In this document: positions 41,362 to 56,300 of the stretch, piece by piece
Layout: each line of letters begins with the position of its first letter
Position numbering within the stretch: the stretch's first letter is position 1
Assembly: GCA_038496675.1 (NCBI GenBank)
Contig: CM076668.1
Coordinates: forward strand, 3,596,865-3,660,864
Length of the DNA stretch: 64,000 nucleotides
Reading direction: 5' to 3'
From: Rachycentron canadum
Taxonomy: Eukaryota; Chordata; Actinopteri; Carangiformes; Rachycentridae
Made by a program: the position numbers and the translations under genes
The notes under the pieces: model-generated
Database searches by the model: none
Told to the model about the DNA's origin: nothing
Seen by the model: only the letters and a program-made list of their open reading frames with translations

Positions 41362-44300
41362 GTCTCTGATATCTGTCTCTGATATCTGTCTCAACTGTTT
41401 GTAAATATGCTCCTGTTCTGTCAGGTGCTGACTCTGGCCAGTAATGAGCGGATCCCTCTGAACCCCACCATGAGGCTGCTGTTTGAGATCAGCCACCTCC
41501 GCACAGCCACTCCTGCCACTGTATCCAGAGCAGGTACTTCCTTCTCTCCTTTCCCTACTCTTTCCCTTTTCCTCTTCTCTCCTTGTTAAAATAAATATAT
41601 TTGTCAACAATGCCAAATTCTCAATAGTGGACTGTTGATCTTACAATACAAGGAAACTGAAGAAGGGCTCACCTCACGGTCTGGTTGATTGGCATTTTAT
41701 CACAGTGAAATTGATGGATTAATGAATAATAAAAATATTATCCTACATTTTTACACATTTACAATATTATTTATAGTTAATGGATCTGAACAATGTGGAG
41801 CATGTACAATCCATGTACATGATATAATCTGTTTTGGAAAATTTTAAAAACCTAAAAAATAAACTCAAGCAGAGAAATAAAATCAAATACAATGCTCACT
41901 GTTATATATAATTAACAAACAGGTGGGATGCCAATGGTTATTTTCCTTTTTTTTTTATAGCTCTCTAAATGCATACATAAAACAGAAATGCAAATTAATA
42001 TGTTATACTTTATTGCTCAGTTTTAACTTCCAGTCTCTCTGCACATAATGAAGCTGCCATGTGTGATCTGCTGTGTGCACTGTAGTTGATGAGAACATGG
42101 AGGCTGTGAGACCCAAGAACAGATTTTGCCTGGGTGTCTAAGCTTTGTCATGTGTGTTCTTCCGACCAGGCATCCTGTACATAAATCCAGCAGACCTCGG
42201 TTGGAACCCACCAGTATCCAGCTGGATTGACAGGAGGGAGGTCCAATCAGAGAGGGCCAACCTGACCATACTGTTCGACAAGTACCTCCCCTCTTGTCTG
42301 GATGCCGTCAGATGCAGGTGAAGCACCTACTCAGCAGTTCATTGTCACGATGAGATGACGCAGGATGTTGGGGTGTGACATAACATGGGGAGGGACTGTG
42401 CAAAAAGTGGGTGGGTTGGACCAGAGCAAACAGCGGCTGACTCAGAAGAATTGGATGCCATTCTATTGTACAGGACCACTCGCCTTCTCCAACACCTCCA
42501 TCAGCACTGCTATTGGTGCAGACAACAACAGGAAGCAGAGGAGGGAGACAGAGAGGAGGAATATTTTGTCCTCAGTGTGAAGCTGTACTTAATAATAATT
42601 TGTCATTGGTTTCTTGGAAGTAAACACAATTGCTGTATTTTTATTCCTGTTAAATCTGTTAAAACGTCTGTGATACCAAATTACATAGGGTGGAAACACA
42701 ATTTAGTCTTTAATTTCCCTCTTTTTCTTACTGAATGAGTCACATGAGTCAGTGGTGATGAAAGTAATGTGTCTGTCTCTTATCAGGTTTAAGAAAATCA
42801 TCCCCATCCCTGAACAGAGTATGGTCCAGATGCTGTGCTACCTGCTGGAGTGCCTGCTGACTCCAGAAAACACCCCGCCAGACTGCGCCAAGGAACTCTA
42901 TGAGCTCTATTTCGTCTTTGCTGCGGTCTGGGCCTTTGGAGGAGCCATGTTTCAGGACCAGGTACTGTGTCCTCTGGGCATGTGAAGTGCTTACTAAGTG
43001 GTTGCATAAATAGAGAAAAGAATGGGACATAACTAAAAAAGCTGAATGATTTTTTAAAATTTTTTTAAAATTTTCTTTGTAGTCCTCGGAACGCCTTCCT
43101 GTAAGAATTTCTTGCACTTGCATTATGGGTATTCCTTGGTATTCTTTAAGCCTCTATGACTCTTATGCAACTCACCAGTGTGTCTCTGTTTATGAAAAGT
43201 CATTTGAAAGTTATCCCCAGTTGAAGAAATGACAGGCAGAATGACAGAGCTATGAAAAGGCAGAGATCTCCATCTGAAAATGAAGTGGACTCCATTCCCG
43301 CTCGCACAGACTGGCTGGATTTAAATCAGCAGCAGAGCCGTGGCAAGCAGTTGCTAAGCAATCCAGTTAGTGGCGTACAGTAAGCGCGTCCATCTAAGTT
43401 ATGGGATAAAACTGCTCTCCCCTCGGTACAAATGTACTCCACTTTATTTTCCCATCACAAATGCATTTAAATGCTAAGTGGTTTTATTGACTAGAGAGTT
43501 GGTAGTGAATAGAGGAGACAGGTACCAAGAGGTGGGGAGGCAGGGAGGAAGGCGAGGAGCTGCCAGCCAGCAGGTGATGAGGCTACTTCACTGTCTGAAT
43601 CAGACAGATGGATAGATGGGCCTGCCATCTCTCATTTTCTACCCCTCAGCTGCTGTGGCTGCATCTCTCTGTCACTGCCATTTATTTGTCCTCTGGTTTG
43701 TATTCACACCAGTGTAAATCAAACGCATAGATCCATAGCTACTGTACGGTGGAGATAAAGCAGAGGGGAAGTCATTTTAGAGTATTGACCCTCTGTGTCT
43801 CTGTGTGTGTGCTCTGTGTGTGTAGGTGGTCGACTACAGAGTGGAGTTCAGCAAGTGGTGGGTTGCTGAGTTCAAAACCATCAAGTTTCCATCCCAGGGC
43901 ACTGTGTTTGATTGCTACATCGACCAGGAGAGCAAGAAGTTTGAACCCTGGTCTAAAATGGTACCCAGGTTTGAGATGGATACAGATACACCGCTGCAGG
44001 TAGACCTCTTTTCTTTGATTAAGTTTCATCCTCTGGACTGATTTTCACATTAATAGTCAATTGACAACTTAAGGATAAGATTGACTCTCATTCCTAATGC
44101 TGATGCAATGATGCTCTTTAGTGTCCAGTTTATACTTGGCAACACTTTAGCCAAAACAACTTTGTATGAACATAACAAATGTGATGTTTGGCTAAGTAAA
44201 CATGCAAAATGTTTCCTGGTTCCAGCTTGCCAAATGTGAGGATTTGCTTTTTACATGTAATTGTAAAATGAATGTTTGTCAACATCATTGTCACACAGGA

Positions 44301-47300
44301 ACATGTGATGAACATTTCCACTACATTACCACGTTATAGACAAAATATTTATCCAACAAAAATAATATACAGATTGATTGATTAATAAGAATCATTATTA
44401 CTTGTTGCTTTATAGTATGTTTATATATTAAGAGGGGGCATGCAAATGTGGTTGTGTGTGTTACCCATGTGCAGGCATGTCTGGTCCATACGACGGAGAC
44501 CATTCGGGTTCGTTACTTCATGGACCGCCTCCTGGAGCGTCGTCGACCTGTCATGTTGGTTGGGAATGCTGGGACTGGAAAGTCTGTGCTGGTTGGGGAC
44601 AAATTGGGATCGTTGGACGCAGAGAAATACATGATTAAAAACGTCCCTTTCAACTATTACACCACGTCTGCTATGCTCCAAGGTAGAAACCATTATTTAC
44701 TGTTATTTAGCAGATATTTCTCCATGTATCTGACTTAGTATCTTCCTGTAAACTGAACCTGTATGTTGGCTCTCATGTGGCACCTATTTTGGTATAGACC
44801 TAGTGAGCCTTATATTATCAGGTGAGCTCTGAACTGAGAATCTGGACCTGCTAGCCCCTAGCTGGCTTTTCAGTTTTCCCCCAGCTGGGACAGCATTTGG
44901 CCTGCCTTCCCTTGGGATGCTTCAACTTTGACTAGCATTAAACAGCTAGCCACCAGTCTACTTGCCAGCCAGCCAGCTAGCGTAGCACAGCATGCTTCGA
45001 AGGTTGCTGCCATCTGGTTGCCTAGCCCCTGGCCTCCTTGCAAGGCAACTTGTGCTGGCCAGCCTGCCTGCTACTGCCCCTGAGTTGGCAGTCCTCCTGC
45101 CTGATCCTGCCCCTGTAAGTCTCTCATTAGATCTGACCTCAGCATTTTCTTTCATTTCTGCTGCCTGCTTGATCATGCTGATCACCTCTGCTTTCATTAA
45201 ATCTCCTCACTGAATCTGCCTGCCCTTGTCCTGCCCCGTGCATCTCACCTTGATCATTTTCATTCTTCACAGGAGCTTTGTTGCTCAATGTCAGTCAAAT
45301 ATGGCAATTTAAGTGCTATTTCTCTAAATGGAGTTTTGATCTCATCCTTGTTTTTAAGACCATTTTTCTGTTGATTTACATCAATCATCGAGCTAGCAAC
45401 ATGGCTCTGTTTGTAATCACTTGAAAATCATCTAATTTGCTGAGTGTCTAATCGGCAGAATTTTAATGTAGAAGGTGTAGGTGGTGAGTGTTTTTTGCTG
45501 TTGTTTTCTTGGCTCTAGTGAAGTAGTGCAGTCAGGGAACTATAAGAGATAAGTGGTATAGCAAGTTTGCTGGTAAGCCCTGGGTTGGTGGTTTGATCCC
45601 CAGCTTCCCTGAACCAAGGTTGTGTCAGAGAAGGGTGTCTATGCCAACTCAAATCTGCGAATAGTGATCTGCTGAAAGACAACAACTTGAGTCCATGGTT
45701 TTCTGTATTGGCATGCCTCAGGCTGCATTGCTGCTTGTGTCAGTGGTTCCCAAACCTTTTTTTCCAGTTAACCCTTCACACATGGTCTGTGAGCTCAAAT
45801 TAAGTATTTCCAAAATACAAACATAAAAGGCAAAAAAAAAAAGTAAGGACTAAACCAATTTTTGAAGAAAAAAATGTTTCCTACACATCGAACATCTCAT
45901 ACATTGATGTTGTGACTCATATGGGGACCCTGAGCCTTAGGTTTGGACCAATGTCTCATGTACTCTTCCAGTTAAAACACTGACTCATTACCTAAACTAC
46001 TCCTGATACTACATATGAAATTTTGCCTTTCTTTCCTGAATCCCTGCGGTTTCACTCGACTCCTACACAGCGGTGCTGGAAAAACCCCTGGAGAAGAAGG
46101 CGGGGCGTAACTACGGACCCCCGGGCAGCAGAAAACTTGTCTACTTCATAGATGACATGAATATGCCTGAGGTGGATGGATATGGCACAGTGCAGCCTCA
46201 CACACTCATACGACAGCACATGGACTACAACCACTGGTATGGCTCTCACACTAGCATTCAGCTATGCGATAGACATGCTATATATGAGCAAGGATTTGCT
46301 GTTTAAAAGAAGAACATTATGCCTGGACTGTAAAATATCACATCAGCCGTGAAACTGTTCCTCACTGTAATTGCTTAAATGATGGCCAGTCAGACAGTTT
46401 TTCCCTGTATTAACATAGAAGATCATTCAGATAACATAGTGCCTGCAGCTGACAGGTGAAATGCCCTAATAATTCACATGAAGAGGCTTTCGGCTGAAAA
46501 AAGCCCATTTATATCCAGCCAGATCCCCCTCGGTGTCAATATAGTACAACTTTTCTGAGAGTCAAAAGTCAAATGTGAGAGCTGGGCGGTGTGATTCCCC
46601 TTAAAAGGATTTTGTTGCTTGTCTCTCTGACACACTGAGGCCATTCTGAACATGGTTCCACTGCGTCAGACACAGGCTGACTGGCTTAGACACGGTCAGC
46701 CCATTAGAGATATGCTGGGAGGATTTCAGGTATGAAATTGAGAGGAAGGAGGATGCTACTGAGCCATGCCAGCTTAAGTAGGAGCTGAGGCATCCATATC
46801 GGCAGAGGTATGTGTGTCTGTATGTGTGCGCATGCAAGGCTGTTAAATAATGATTTTTTTCATGTGTCTGTGTATTCTCAGGTATGACCGTAATAAACTA
46901 CTTTTGAAGGAAATACACAACGTTCAATATGTGTCCTGCATGAACCCCACAGCTGGTAGCTTCACCATCAATCCACGACTGCAGGTACACAAACACACAC
47001 ACACACCCTCACTGCACATCATGTTCCATTGGTTATGCAACACACCACACTGTGGAGGTTAGATGCGCACTAATTCCTCTTGCTCATGTTATCATAGGAA
47101 GTCTTTATATTTGCCTCCTGTTATTAAATCAGGGGCCATTATATGCTTTTCTGTTCCCATTATTTTATTCATTTGTAATTTTTCTCAGCAAAATTTCCGA
47201 CCACCACATTGTTTGTTTTGTTCTGTTCGCTCATTTTTCAGGGCGTTCATGCAGATATTGAGTGATTAGATTTTGACTAAATTTTAAAGGAAATGTGAAT

Positions 47301-50300
47301 TTCACCGAACTTGAACATAATTCACCATTTAGGAAATTACATTGGTTTTCCTGAGGGTGGTTATTTGCTTATTCATTTGTTTGTTTGAGCAACATCTCAG
47401 AATTAAATTATCTAATGTATAGTTTTGAGAATGAAGGAAAACAACCAAACAAACAATCTTTTGACAAAAAATTATAACTCAGATCGCATTAAAGGGCCAA
47501 AATGTTGGGAGGACAAACTGTTGTCTCCAGTGTTGAGGTCATACAGTTTGCATGTACAACCTTACTGCTGGCTTAGCTCTGGGAGAGGGTGGTCATTATT
47601 AGCTTGACCATAAGAGGTCAGACGTAGGTTACAGGTCTGAGCTGCTTCAACAAACAAGCACTGTTGTTGTTTATCTGCTGTGGACTGTCTCCCTGACTGA
47701 CATCAGGCACATGTGAACTATCACGTGTTGATCTTCATTTAGTGTTCATGTGGGAAGTCATAGGAGGCCAACTGATATTATCAGCCAGTTTAAGCTGTCG
47801 CCATCATTCTGGTGTGTGTGTAAAAGAATGAAAAACATTCAGAGGTAGTGTCTCCTGTATGTCGTTGTCCACCAGACAACACTGTAAAATGCCAGATGTG
47901 CTGTCTGTTCAGTCTAAAGGACATTCAAACATCATCTTCATGTGTGAGAACATGTTATAGGTATCATAGAGGTATAAATTAAATTCTTGAAATTTCATTT
48001 GATTTTAAGTGGGCGGAGCCCACACCTGTCCCCGCCATATACTGAAAATGAAAATGTCAACAAAGTTACAAAGCATGTACCTCAGGTTAAAGCCACGCTG
48101 ATATGGTTTTTAAAACAAAAATGATTTCAGTCCAGATGAGTGTTTTAGCTCTATCACCTGAAAAGACATTTCACATGACCATTTATGTAAGCTGGGCATG
48201 TGTGTACTGGTGTAAGAGGGAGCTGATTGTCTGCTCTACAGTTGATTAGTTAGAGTAAAGAGAATTGTTGCATTAAAATACAGAATTAAACTGAACAATA
48301 GCTGCTACAGTAACAGTAATGCTTGTAATTCATTCTCCATGTGTCTTTGACCTGGTAGTCCAGGCAGATGAGACCCAGTCAGGGAGTGATCGTGGTGGCT
48401 TATATCATTGTTTCTGTCTGTAAAGACTACAACTAACCCTGGACTTTTCAAAATAAAAGGCTCCAGCAGCTTTTCTGAAAGTCTCTGTTTTAGGGGCTTT
48501 CAAACTCTAATATGTTAATATGTGAATTTAGCCTCAGACCCATGATGTTACACTGGTAGCTTGGACATTTACAAGCTAACTGTCAAGTGAGATTTCACAT
48601 GATTAGAGGGGTCAGCTGCTCTCCTTAAATCCTATTTAACTAGAAAAAGAAAGAAAATAAGGCGAACTATATAAAAAGTTGATATAAAAACAATCATTTT
48701 GTCTTTAATAACAAAATTTAAAGAATCATTGTCAAATGTTTGTCGTGTGGTTATGTAGGGCTACTTTTTATGTAAATTTTGAGAACCACTTTTCAAAGGA
48801 CTGTCATAATTTTTGGTGAAACTTTTAAGACCATTTAATTTGAATTTAAAAGGCAGATTTGACTGAATGACAGTCTCTATCCACTCACTGCTGCAAACAC
48901 CCACAGGGTGACCTTTGCTTTTAGACTAGAAGATGGCTTACTGCATCATTAGTGAGGAACTGCACATTTACCGTTGCCTTGTTCACCCACAGCGGCACTT
49001 CTCTGTTTTTGCCTTGTCGTTCCCTGGATCCGAGGCCCTGAGCACCATCTACACCTCCATCCTGTCTCAGCACCTGAGAGGGGAGGGCTTCACTGTGGCC
49101 CTGCAGAAGAGCTGCCCCACCCTAGTCCAGTTGGCCCTGGCCTTGCACCAGCGCATATCCTCCACCTTCCTCCCCACTGCATTCAAGTTCCACTATATCT
49201 TCAACCTGAGAGACCTTTCCAACATCTTTCAGGTGACACACAGAGCAAATATACTGGTATATAAGTTTAAAGTCAAGATTTTTACAATGTAATGTCAGAA
49301 GTTATGTGGGAGAAGTTTTGTGCTTCTTCACGTCTCTCCTTTTTCATTTCAAACAAGGATATTTTTCTCTCGCTCTCTGTTTCTGTGGCTCTGCTTCCCA
49401 TGTGGAAAGAGCCAGGCTTCTGTCACTAATTTCTCATCTAAATGATTATTGATTTAAGAGCTGGGTCTGAAAGCTAGAAATAAGTCTGAAATAAGTGTAA
49501 CAGAAAATAGAATGGATTTGCACTTCCATGGGTGTTAGTGATGATTTAATGTATTTAAATGAATATAATATCAGAGCAGGAAGGCTGTCAAGGGAGAAGC
49601 TTTTGGGGCAATATTTCTGTCAGAATCCTCCACGGTTTCATGGAGAGCAGGCTCTCTCATTTAACATACTCGGCTGTATAATTAATGCTTTAAGCCACTC
49701 AGCTATAGGAACTTAATTTTTCATCATTCCACCCAGGAGTCAGCTCTGGGTTCTTACTATACTGTTACTATACTGTGTACGCAATGCAAACAATAGGTAT
49801 GATAAAATTCTGTTTTATATACACTATCAATATTGCATATAGTAACAATGGATGAAATGACAACTATGTGTCATGTAAAAGTTGTTTTTAGAGTTTGAAC
49901 TGCATATAGACAAGACAGGCCAGGTGAAAACAGACTGCATTTAAAAATGGACATCACCCACAGATACCTGAGTAGCTGCTTTGACGCTCGAAGTGAGCTG
50001 TCACCCTTTTGGCTGTTAATCAAAATATAATTGATTCACAACATGGCCAAGTCCAATACACAAATCGCAGGAGCTGCAATTTTTTTTGACAAAAGTAAAA
50101 TATGTCACAACATTGTGTGTACATATGCATAGTTGTACAACAGAGATACCCCAGATTACAAATTATGTTCTCCAGAAATAAAGATTTTTGTTCACCTTGT
50201 ATTTTTTCAGTGAAAATAAAATGCGAAAACGATAATTCCAACTGAAAACACATTTGCACATTGTAATATTTGCTAAGATAATCATAATTTTTTTGCGTGT

Positions 50301-53300
50301 TGTGCAGCCCTACCTAAGTCTGCCCTTGACTTCCAACTAATCCAAAAAATGTGCAAAGAGCATGTGTGGCTAAGACTTCAGTGCATATCATTCTGTGACA
50401 AGCACTTGCTCTCCCACCTGTTACTAAGAAAGGTCTCAACTTCACTTATACATAACTTTATTCTTTAATAAAATGTTATGTCAAACACAGTCCATAAGCA
50501 AACAGATTAAAGTTATAAAGAACAGATGGTTTTAAAAAGACAAGCAATGTGCAGAAGCTTTGAGGCTGTGCTTGGTCACAGCAGCAGTTAAATCTTAAAC
50601 GCTAGAAGTCTCACAATGAAGATGTGACAGGGAAAACATGAAACTGTCACCATTAGTTTAGCATGCTAAACTACACAACTAACACAAATTACAGCCGAGG
50701 CTGTAATGCATTCATTCAATGCATTGCATTCATTCTTCTTCCTTGTCATAACCCTGTACCCATATTACCCACAATGCAGCACAAGTGATTTTAGGGAGTG
50801 TTCTGCTAGTGGTGGCTATTGTAGCCTGGCACTTTAAGCCTCAATCAGAGATGGGGAGTGAGAAATAGAGGTGTGCACTTTCCTTCACCTAGAAACAGAG
50901 TTTGATGTCACTTCCTCTTGGAGGGATCACACTCAGGGAGCATGAACCAAATGTCATGATGCTCCATCTTATTAGATATTTTACTCAAAATCTTTACGAA
51001 TACAGTGAAATATCTCAACATTTACCAAATTAAATGGTAAAATGTTTTGTACGGTCATTAAATGTCCCAAGTTGATGAACACTAATGTCTTTTGTGAGCA
51101 GAGATCCTGAGAAAAATGTTACATCCTGTAGTCTTACACCTCAGTCACCATGACTGGAAATTCACTGTGTATCGTGAGAGCTATTGTTGGATTGTCTGTT
51201 TCTGAAAGTTTTCAGCCATAGAGAAAGAGGACCATCCAACAAGCACTTTGTTTTAAACATACTGAGGCATTCCTGTATGACTGCTGGATTTTAGCCATTA
51301 TAATGAGCTGCTTTGTACCAGGTTTAAGCCTTCTGCACTTTGAGATTAAGCATAATTACCATCCCTAAGCACAAGCCCTGATGACCCCAAGACTTTCCTT
51401 TCAGAACTTTGATCACACATAACACTGCCTTCAAGCAGCGGGGAGTTTAGCCACGCCATAACACTTTGAGGCCAGTGTTTGAAGAGGCCATTCTACACAG
51501 CGTGACTGGACGTCCAATAACCACAGAGAGGAAACAATGTCAAAGCTCTTGCCGCTCTTCTTTCCACCCATAGAGAGATTGTAGAGAAAGCCAGGAAGGG
51601 ACTCCTGGAGCTTGTTTGAAGTTTCTCTGCCTAACTTATTCAGCTCCTGGCTCTAACACCTTAGGACTGGTAGGAGGAGGTGAGCAGCCTTGCAGCTCTC
51701 TGCTCTGCCTCAGCTGTAATTCCCCCAATATACATTTGTGCTTTTGCACCTTTAGAAGTGGGAAAGTATTTGGTGTGACAGTACAAACGCTTCCCTTAAT
51801 TTTAAGGCCTAAATAGTTGTCACTCAGTGTTTTTCTGGCTTGATGTCTCAGATGTTTACCTCAGCTGAAATAATTGGGGAACTTCTTGTGATTCACTTTG
51901 TTTTTTAAAACTTAGCAGTTTGGAGATGCAGCCAAAGGTAACTGGTTCATTATGATCAAGTCTAATGAGGCTGAGAGATGAGCACAGAGAGACTGAGTTT
52001 TTAAAGGCGTTTTTAAATGTGACAGTAGAAGCAGGTCCAGACAATGCTGGTTGCATCTTTATTGGAGTATTCTCAGGTTAGGGTTGTTTTGTTGAATAGA
52101 AATTAGCTTTTCTCCACTTTGTTCTCCATTTTGTTCACTTTCATACTGTTTGTGCTTTCTGTGTTGAGGAGATCATTATGCCCCGTGGATGTTAAATCAG
52201 ATGTACTAGAAGTGAAGTACAGTAGCCAAATCACACTAAGAGCTAGACAAACAGTTTGGCATCAGACCGGGAGCATTGTCAAAGTGCTCTGTTTGCCAGC
52301 GTTCGTTCTCTGCCATGTCCAGCGGGCATATCTGTAGGCCTGTCTTCCCCACGTCAGCCTAAATGAGCTCCTCGAAGCCCAGGAGGCGAGTAAGGAGATG
52401 GGGGAGAGACAGACACAGTGAAAGAGGAGGACAGAGAGAAGGGAAATAAAGTACATGAGAGACTTTGAGGCCAAACAGCACTGACTGTACAATATGTCTG
52501 TATGATGTTCCATGGATAGTCAGCTGTGTGAATTTTTTTTGGTGGGGGGGGGGCATCATTGTTTGGGGCTCAGAGCAGCTGTCTGGCTATGAGGAAGCAT
52601 GCCCTCAGCAGACTGTCTGACAGACAGACAGACAGATACATGCCGACATCCAGAACTCGCTAATCCTTCTCCTCTGAGTTGAACAAAGCATTGAAAGATC
52701 AGGGAGAGACAGAGATAGTCTGCCAAAGTCGGCTGGAAAGAAGGAAAACAAAGTTCTCCCCACTCAGTTTGATAGTGCTTTGGTGTTTGTTCGATTGGTA
52801 CGACGAACAGCTAAGCCACGAGTATGACTGTTATGTAGAGCTGCCATATGGTGTTTTGTTTTGCTCAGGCACACTTTCGCTCAAAAAACGCAGAGTGTCA
52901 TGATTGACACCATTAAGCAATGAAATGGAGTAGAAAAAGACAGATCTATTAAGAGTCAAAGGATTAGATCATTCACACATACATAGGGGAAAACATCTTG
53001 ATGTTTCATAGATCTAGAGAAATGGCAATAATTCTGGGTTCTGAGTTTGAACCTTCAGCATACACAGCCACACAAATAACCACACACACATAGCACACCT
53101 CCCATCTGCACCATTACACAGTGGATTTAGCAGCCAATTGTCACATTCACTGGCCTCAGATATGAAGGCAGATCAGATTTAGCTGGCTTTACCCCTGGAG
53201 ATGATTCTGTTGATTAGAATAAGTTTTGGGGCTGGAAACGCACAACATCTGCTTGCCTAAGCCTCCTGGGTGACAGTGCACGGAGGGGAACAAACAGTGC

Positions 53301-56300
53301 CTGGGCACCAGTCCGTCCCCTTCCTCATCCTTTATGGCACCTGTTCTGCGAGGCACCCAGATTGGGGTGCCCGCTCCACTTGGCTGCGTCATGAATGGCC
53401 CTGTGGGAAAGCCAACACGTCACACAAGCCTCCTCCAGATACACATTAATCATCAATCATCAATCATCCGCCAAACACTCATCTGCTCATTGTCATAATT
53501 TTCGTTTTTTTAATAGAGGATGCCAAAAAGTATGAATTACAAACAGGAAAACGAATCTATTTTCAGCCGTGCCTCTATAGATGTGACTGACCAACAGACT
53601 GACCACTGCCGGTCAGTCTGAGCGACTAGCATGGCTGTAGTCTGGTCAATGACTTGTTTACTTCTCTCCATGTAACAGAGACTTTAATTTACTCTAAAGA
53701 TTTCAGATGCTGAGGAATCATCATTTCACATGATCATTAACAGCTGTTACACAACAGTATCTATAATGCAATGCATTAGTAGTGTATGTCATTGGAACAG
53801 TTTTTTTTATGTTAGTGGGAATTTTTCAGGCCACTTTACAGACAAGCAAAATATATAACATAAAAAGGACTTCAGACATGGTTGTAGTGTTGTTTGAAAA
53901 TAAACATCACAAGAACACAGAGACCCATACCTCAATTCTTCATAATTAATTTCTTCTATCCAGCGCCTGCCCACAGAACATGCAGCAATACTTATGTGAC
54001 AGTGAGATGAAAGAAAAGTGCTGCCGTTATTTTCTGAGTTTCTCTGACACACCTAGTAACAGCTTGTCCACTCAATATCCATTGATTTACTTACAGTGAC
54101 TGTGCTGTGTTTCCCTCCTTATTGTTGTGTAAATGGCAGGAAAGACTAAGCCTTCCTCTCTCCCCTCTCTACCTAGGGCATTCTCTTCTGTACCAGTGAG
54201 TGCCTAAAAGCCCCTCTGGACCTGCTAAAAATCTACCTGCACGAGTGCAACCGGGTCTACAGAGACAAGCTGGTGGAGGAGCAGGACTTCCAGGCCTTTG
54301 ATAAGTTGCAGGGGGACACAGTGAGAAAGTTCTATGAGGTGAGAGTTTTTACAAAGTTCAGCGGAGGAAGACATGAGTGTGAGGCGGGAGGATGGGCAAA
54401 GAGGGAGGGGAGGTGGGGGAAATCATTAGGCTGCCTCCTCTGTCTCTGTATCTGGACATCAGTGGCCAACACAGCGAAGAGAAAGAGGAGAGGAGAAAAG
54501 GGAATGTTGTGGACGAGGGAGGGCGGGTGATGGGACAGAGGGCCAGGAGAGGGTTGGAGAGAATATTAATCAGTGTGGTGTGAGGGTCTGGCTGTCAGGG
54601 TCTGCACTGTGAGCCCAGCAAATTGGAAAACATTTTAATGGTTTTCTGTCCACTGTTCCCCTCACTGCCCTCTCTGGCTCTATCGCATGCACACTAGTCA
54701 TGCCACAATGAAGGACCTGACAAGTATATGTGTACACACACCCCCAGAATGAGAAGGGGAAGGAGGGAGAATAATCTAACCCACTCCATAATATGTTATT
54801 CGGAGCTGGCATCTGCTGTAAACTTATGACAATTTGCCCCTGTGCCACTGAGCAATATGCAGCATGTTTTCCTGCTACTTTTACATGCAAACAAGAATGT
54901 CTTCAGAGGCCGTTGCTCTGTAAGGAAGTGATACTATGAAAATGAAGACTTCACCAGCACATAATATATATGTGAATTTGTACAAAGACGCATTCATCAC
55001 ACCTACTGCAGCATTACACCAGTGGAGGTTTGCAGAGGAAGCAGACATCCCTAAGAGACACATAAAATCTCTCCAGTGGAATATTTGTGAGCCCAACAGT
55101 TGCCAGGGTGAAAATGAACTAGGTCACCCTCTGCGCAGCTGTGATATTCAGCTGTGTCCCTGTCCAGACTGTTTAAGCTTAACACTAATGTTATGCTGAC
55201 AGGGGTAGTGTGTGGGTCTGTATATTTACCACTGCAATATGTGTGTGTGCATGTGTGTCTCTCCCTGAGGACATGGAGGAGACTCTGGAGCAGACCAGGG
55301 AGATGAACCTGTACTGCCACTTTGCCCGTGGGCTGGGGGAGGCCAGGTACATGGCTGCAGAGTCCTGGAGCAGCCTCAACAAAATCCTGCTGGAGGTTCT
55401 GGACAGCTACAATGAGGTCAATGCCACCCTAAACCTGGTTCTGTTTGAGGATGCCATGGCTCACATGTGAGTGGAAGTTTTGGAACCGCAGGGACTGTGG
55501 AGAGAGTACAGAAGCAGTGATTTTGTCAGTTCGCTTATTGTCTGTCAACGAACTCAACGGGTTTTTACAGGTATTTTAGGATTAGCCGTTCAGTATTACA
55601 GACTGTCAGAAGCAGAGACAGGAAAATCTGTTGAACATCACAACAGCCTAACAAAGATGCAGAGAAGGTTCAGTGTGAAAACATTTTTATGCTCTTGTTC
55701 TTGTTATTGGAGTATAACTGTCAACAGATGACAGACTGTCAATTAAAACAGAGTTAGCCTCTGTGACATCACCCACAGGTTTTGCCATATTTGCAGTGCC
55801 TAACTCTGCCTAGCTAATGGCTAATCCAAAAATGAGGTGGGCACCTTGCTCAAGGGCTAGCCCAAGGCTAATCAATTTGCTGCTTAATCAACAGGTTAAG
55901 ATAGCAATTCAGGTTTAGTGAGTGCAGACACCGATAGCTGCTAATTAGTGCTAACATATAAATATAAATAACATAAGCACTCACTTCTAAAAACAGCAGT
56001 ACAGATTTCCTCATGTTCTGTTCTTCAATTAACCAACAACAAATCAAATTATCTGCCTGATATTTATATTAAAATGCTCCTAAAGACTCCAACACCACAA
56101 AAACAGAGGTCACGTTCATAGACTGAATTAATATATAATTAATATTAGAACTAAACTGCTGACACTGGTCCCCAAAAATACTAATACTTGAAAAATACTT
56201 GAGTAATGGTGGTTGAAAAATACAGTGTCCAGCTATTTGAGGAAAATCATGAAAATTAAAGTACATTTGTGATCAGTTTTTAAAGATCTTCAGCAGGTCT

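Larger units (their letters stand above)
40558..41424 (+). other. Intron 28-29 with assembly gap
   Basis: 867 bases including 416 N. CT repeats flank both sides of the gap. Between the right CT tract and exon 29 there is a short tandem copy of TCTCTGATATCTG. Confidence 0.85.

Noticed and set aside
40744..41616. 290-codon minus-strand open frame across the gap
   Set aside because: It is made of N and of the CT repeat read as alternating Arg-Glu; there is no real coding evidence.
44945..45200. Possible exon or gene in GC-richer patch with open frames on both strands
   Set aside because: Frames are short, low in complexity (GCCAGC/GCTAGC words), without homology, and not needed for the dynein reading frame.
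52618..52637. GACA tandem tract as a possible CRISPR-like or regulatory repeat
   Set aside because: Simple tetranucleotide microsatellite without spacers; the host is a vertebrate.
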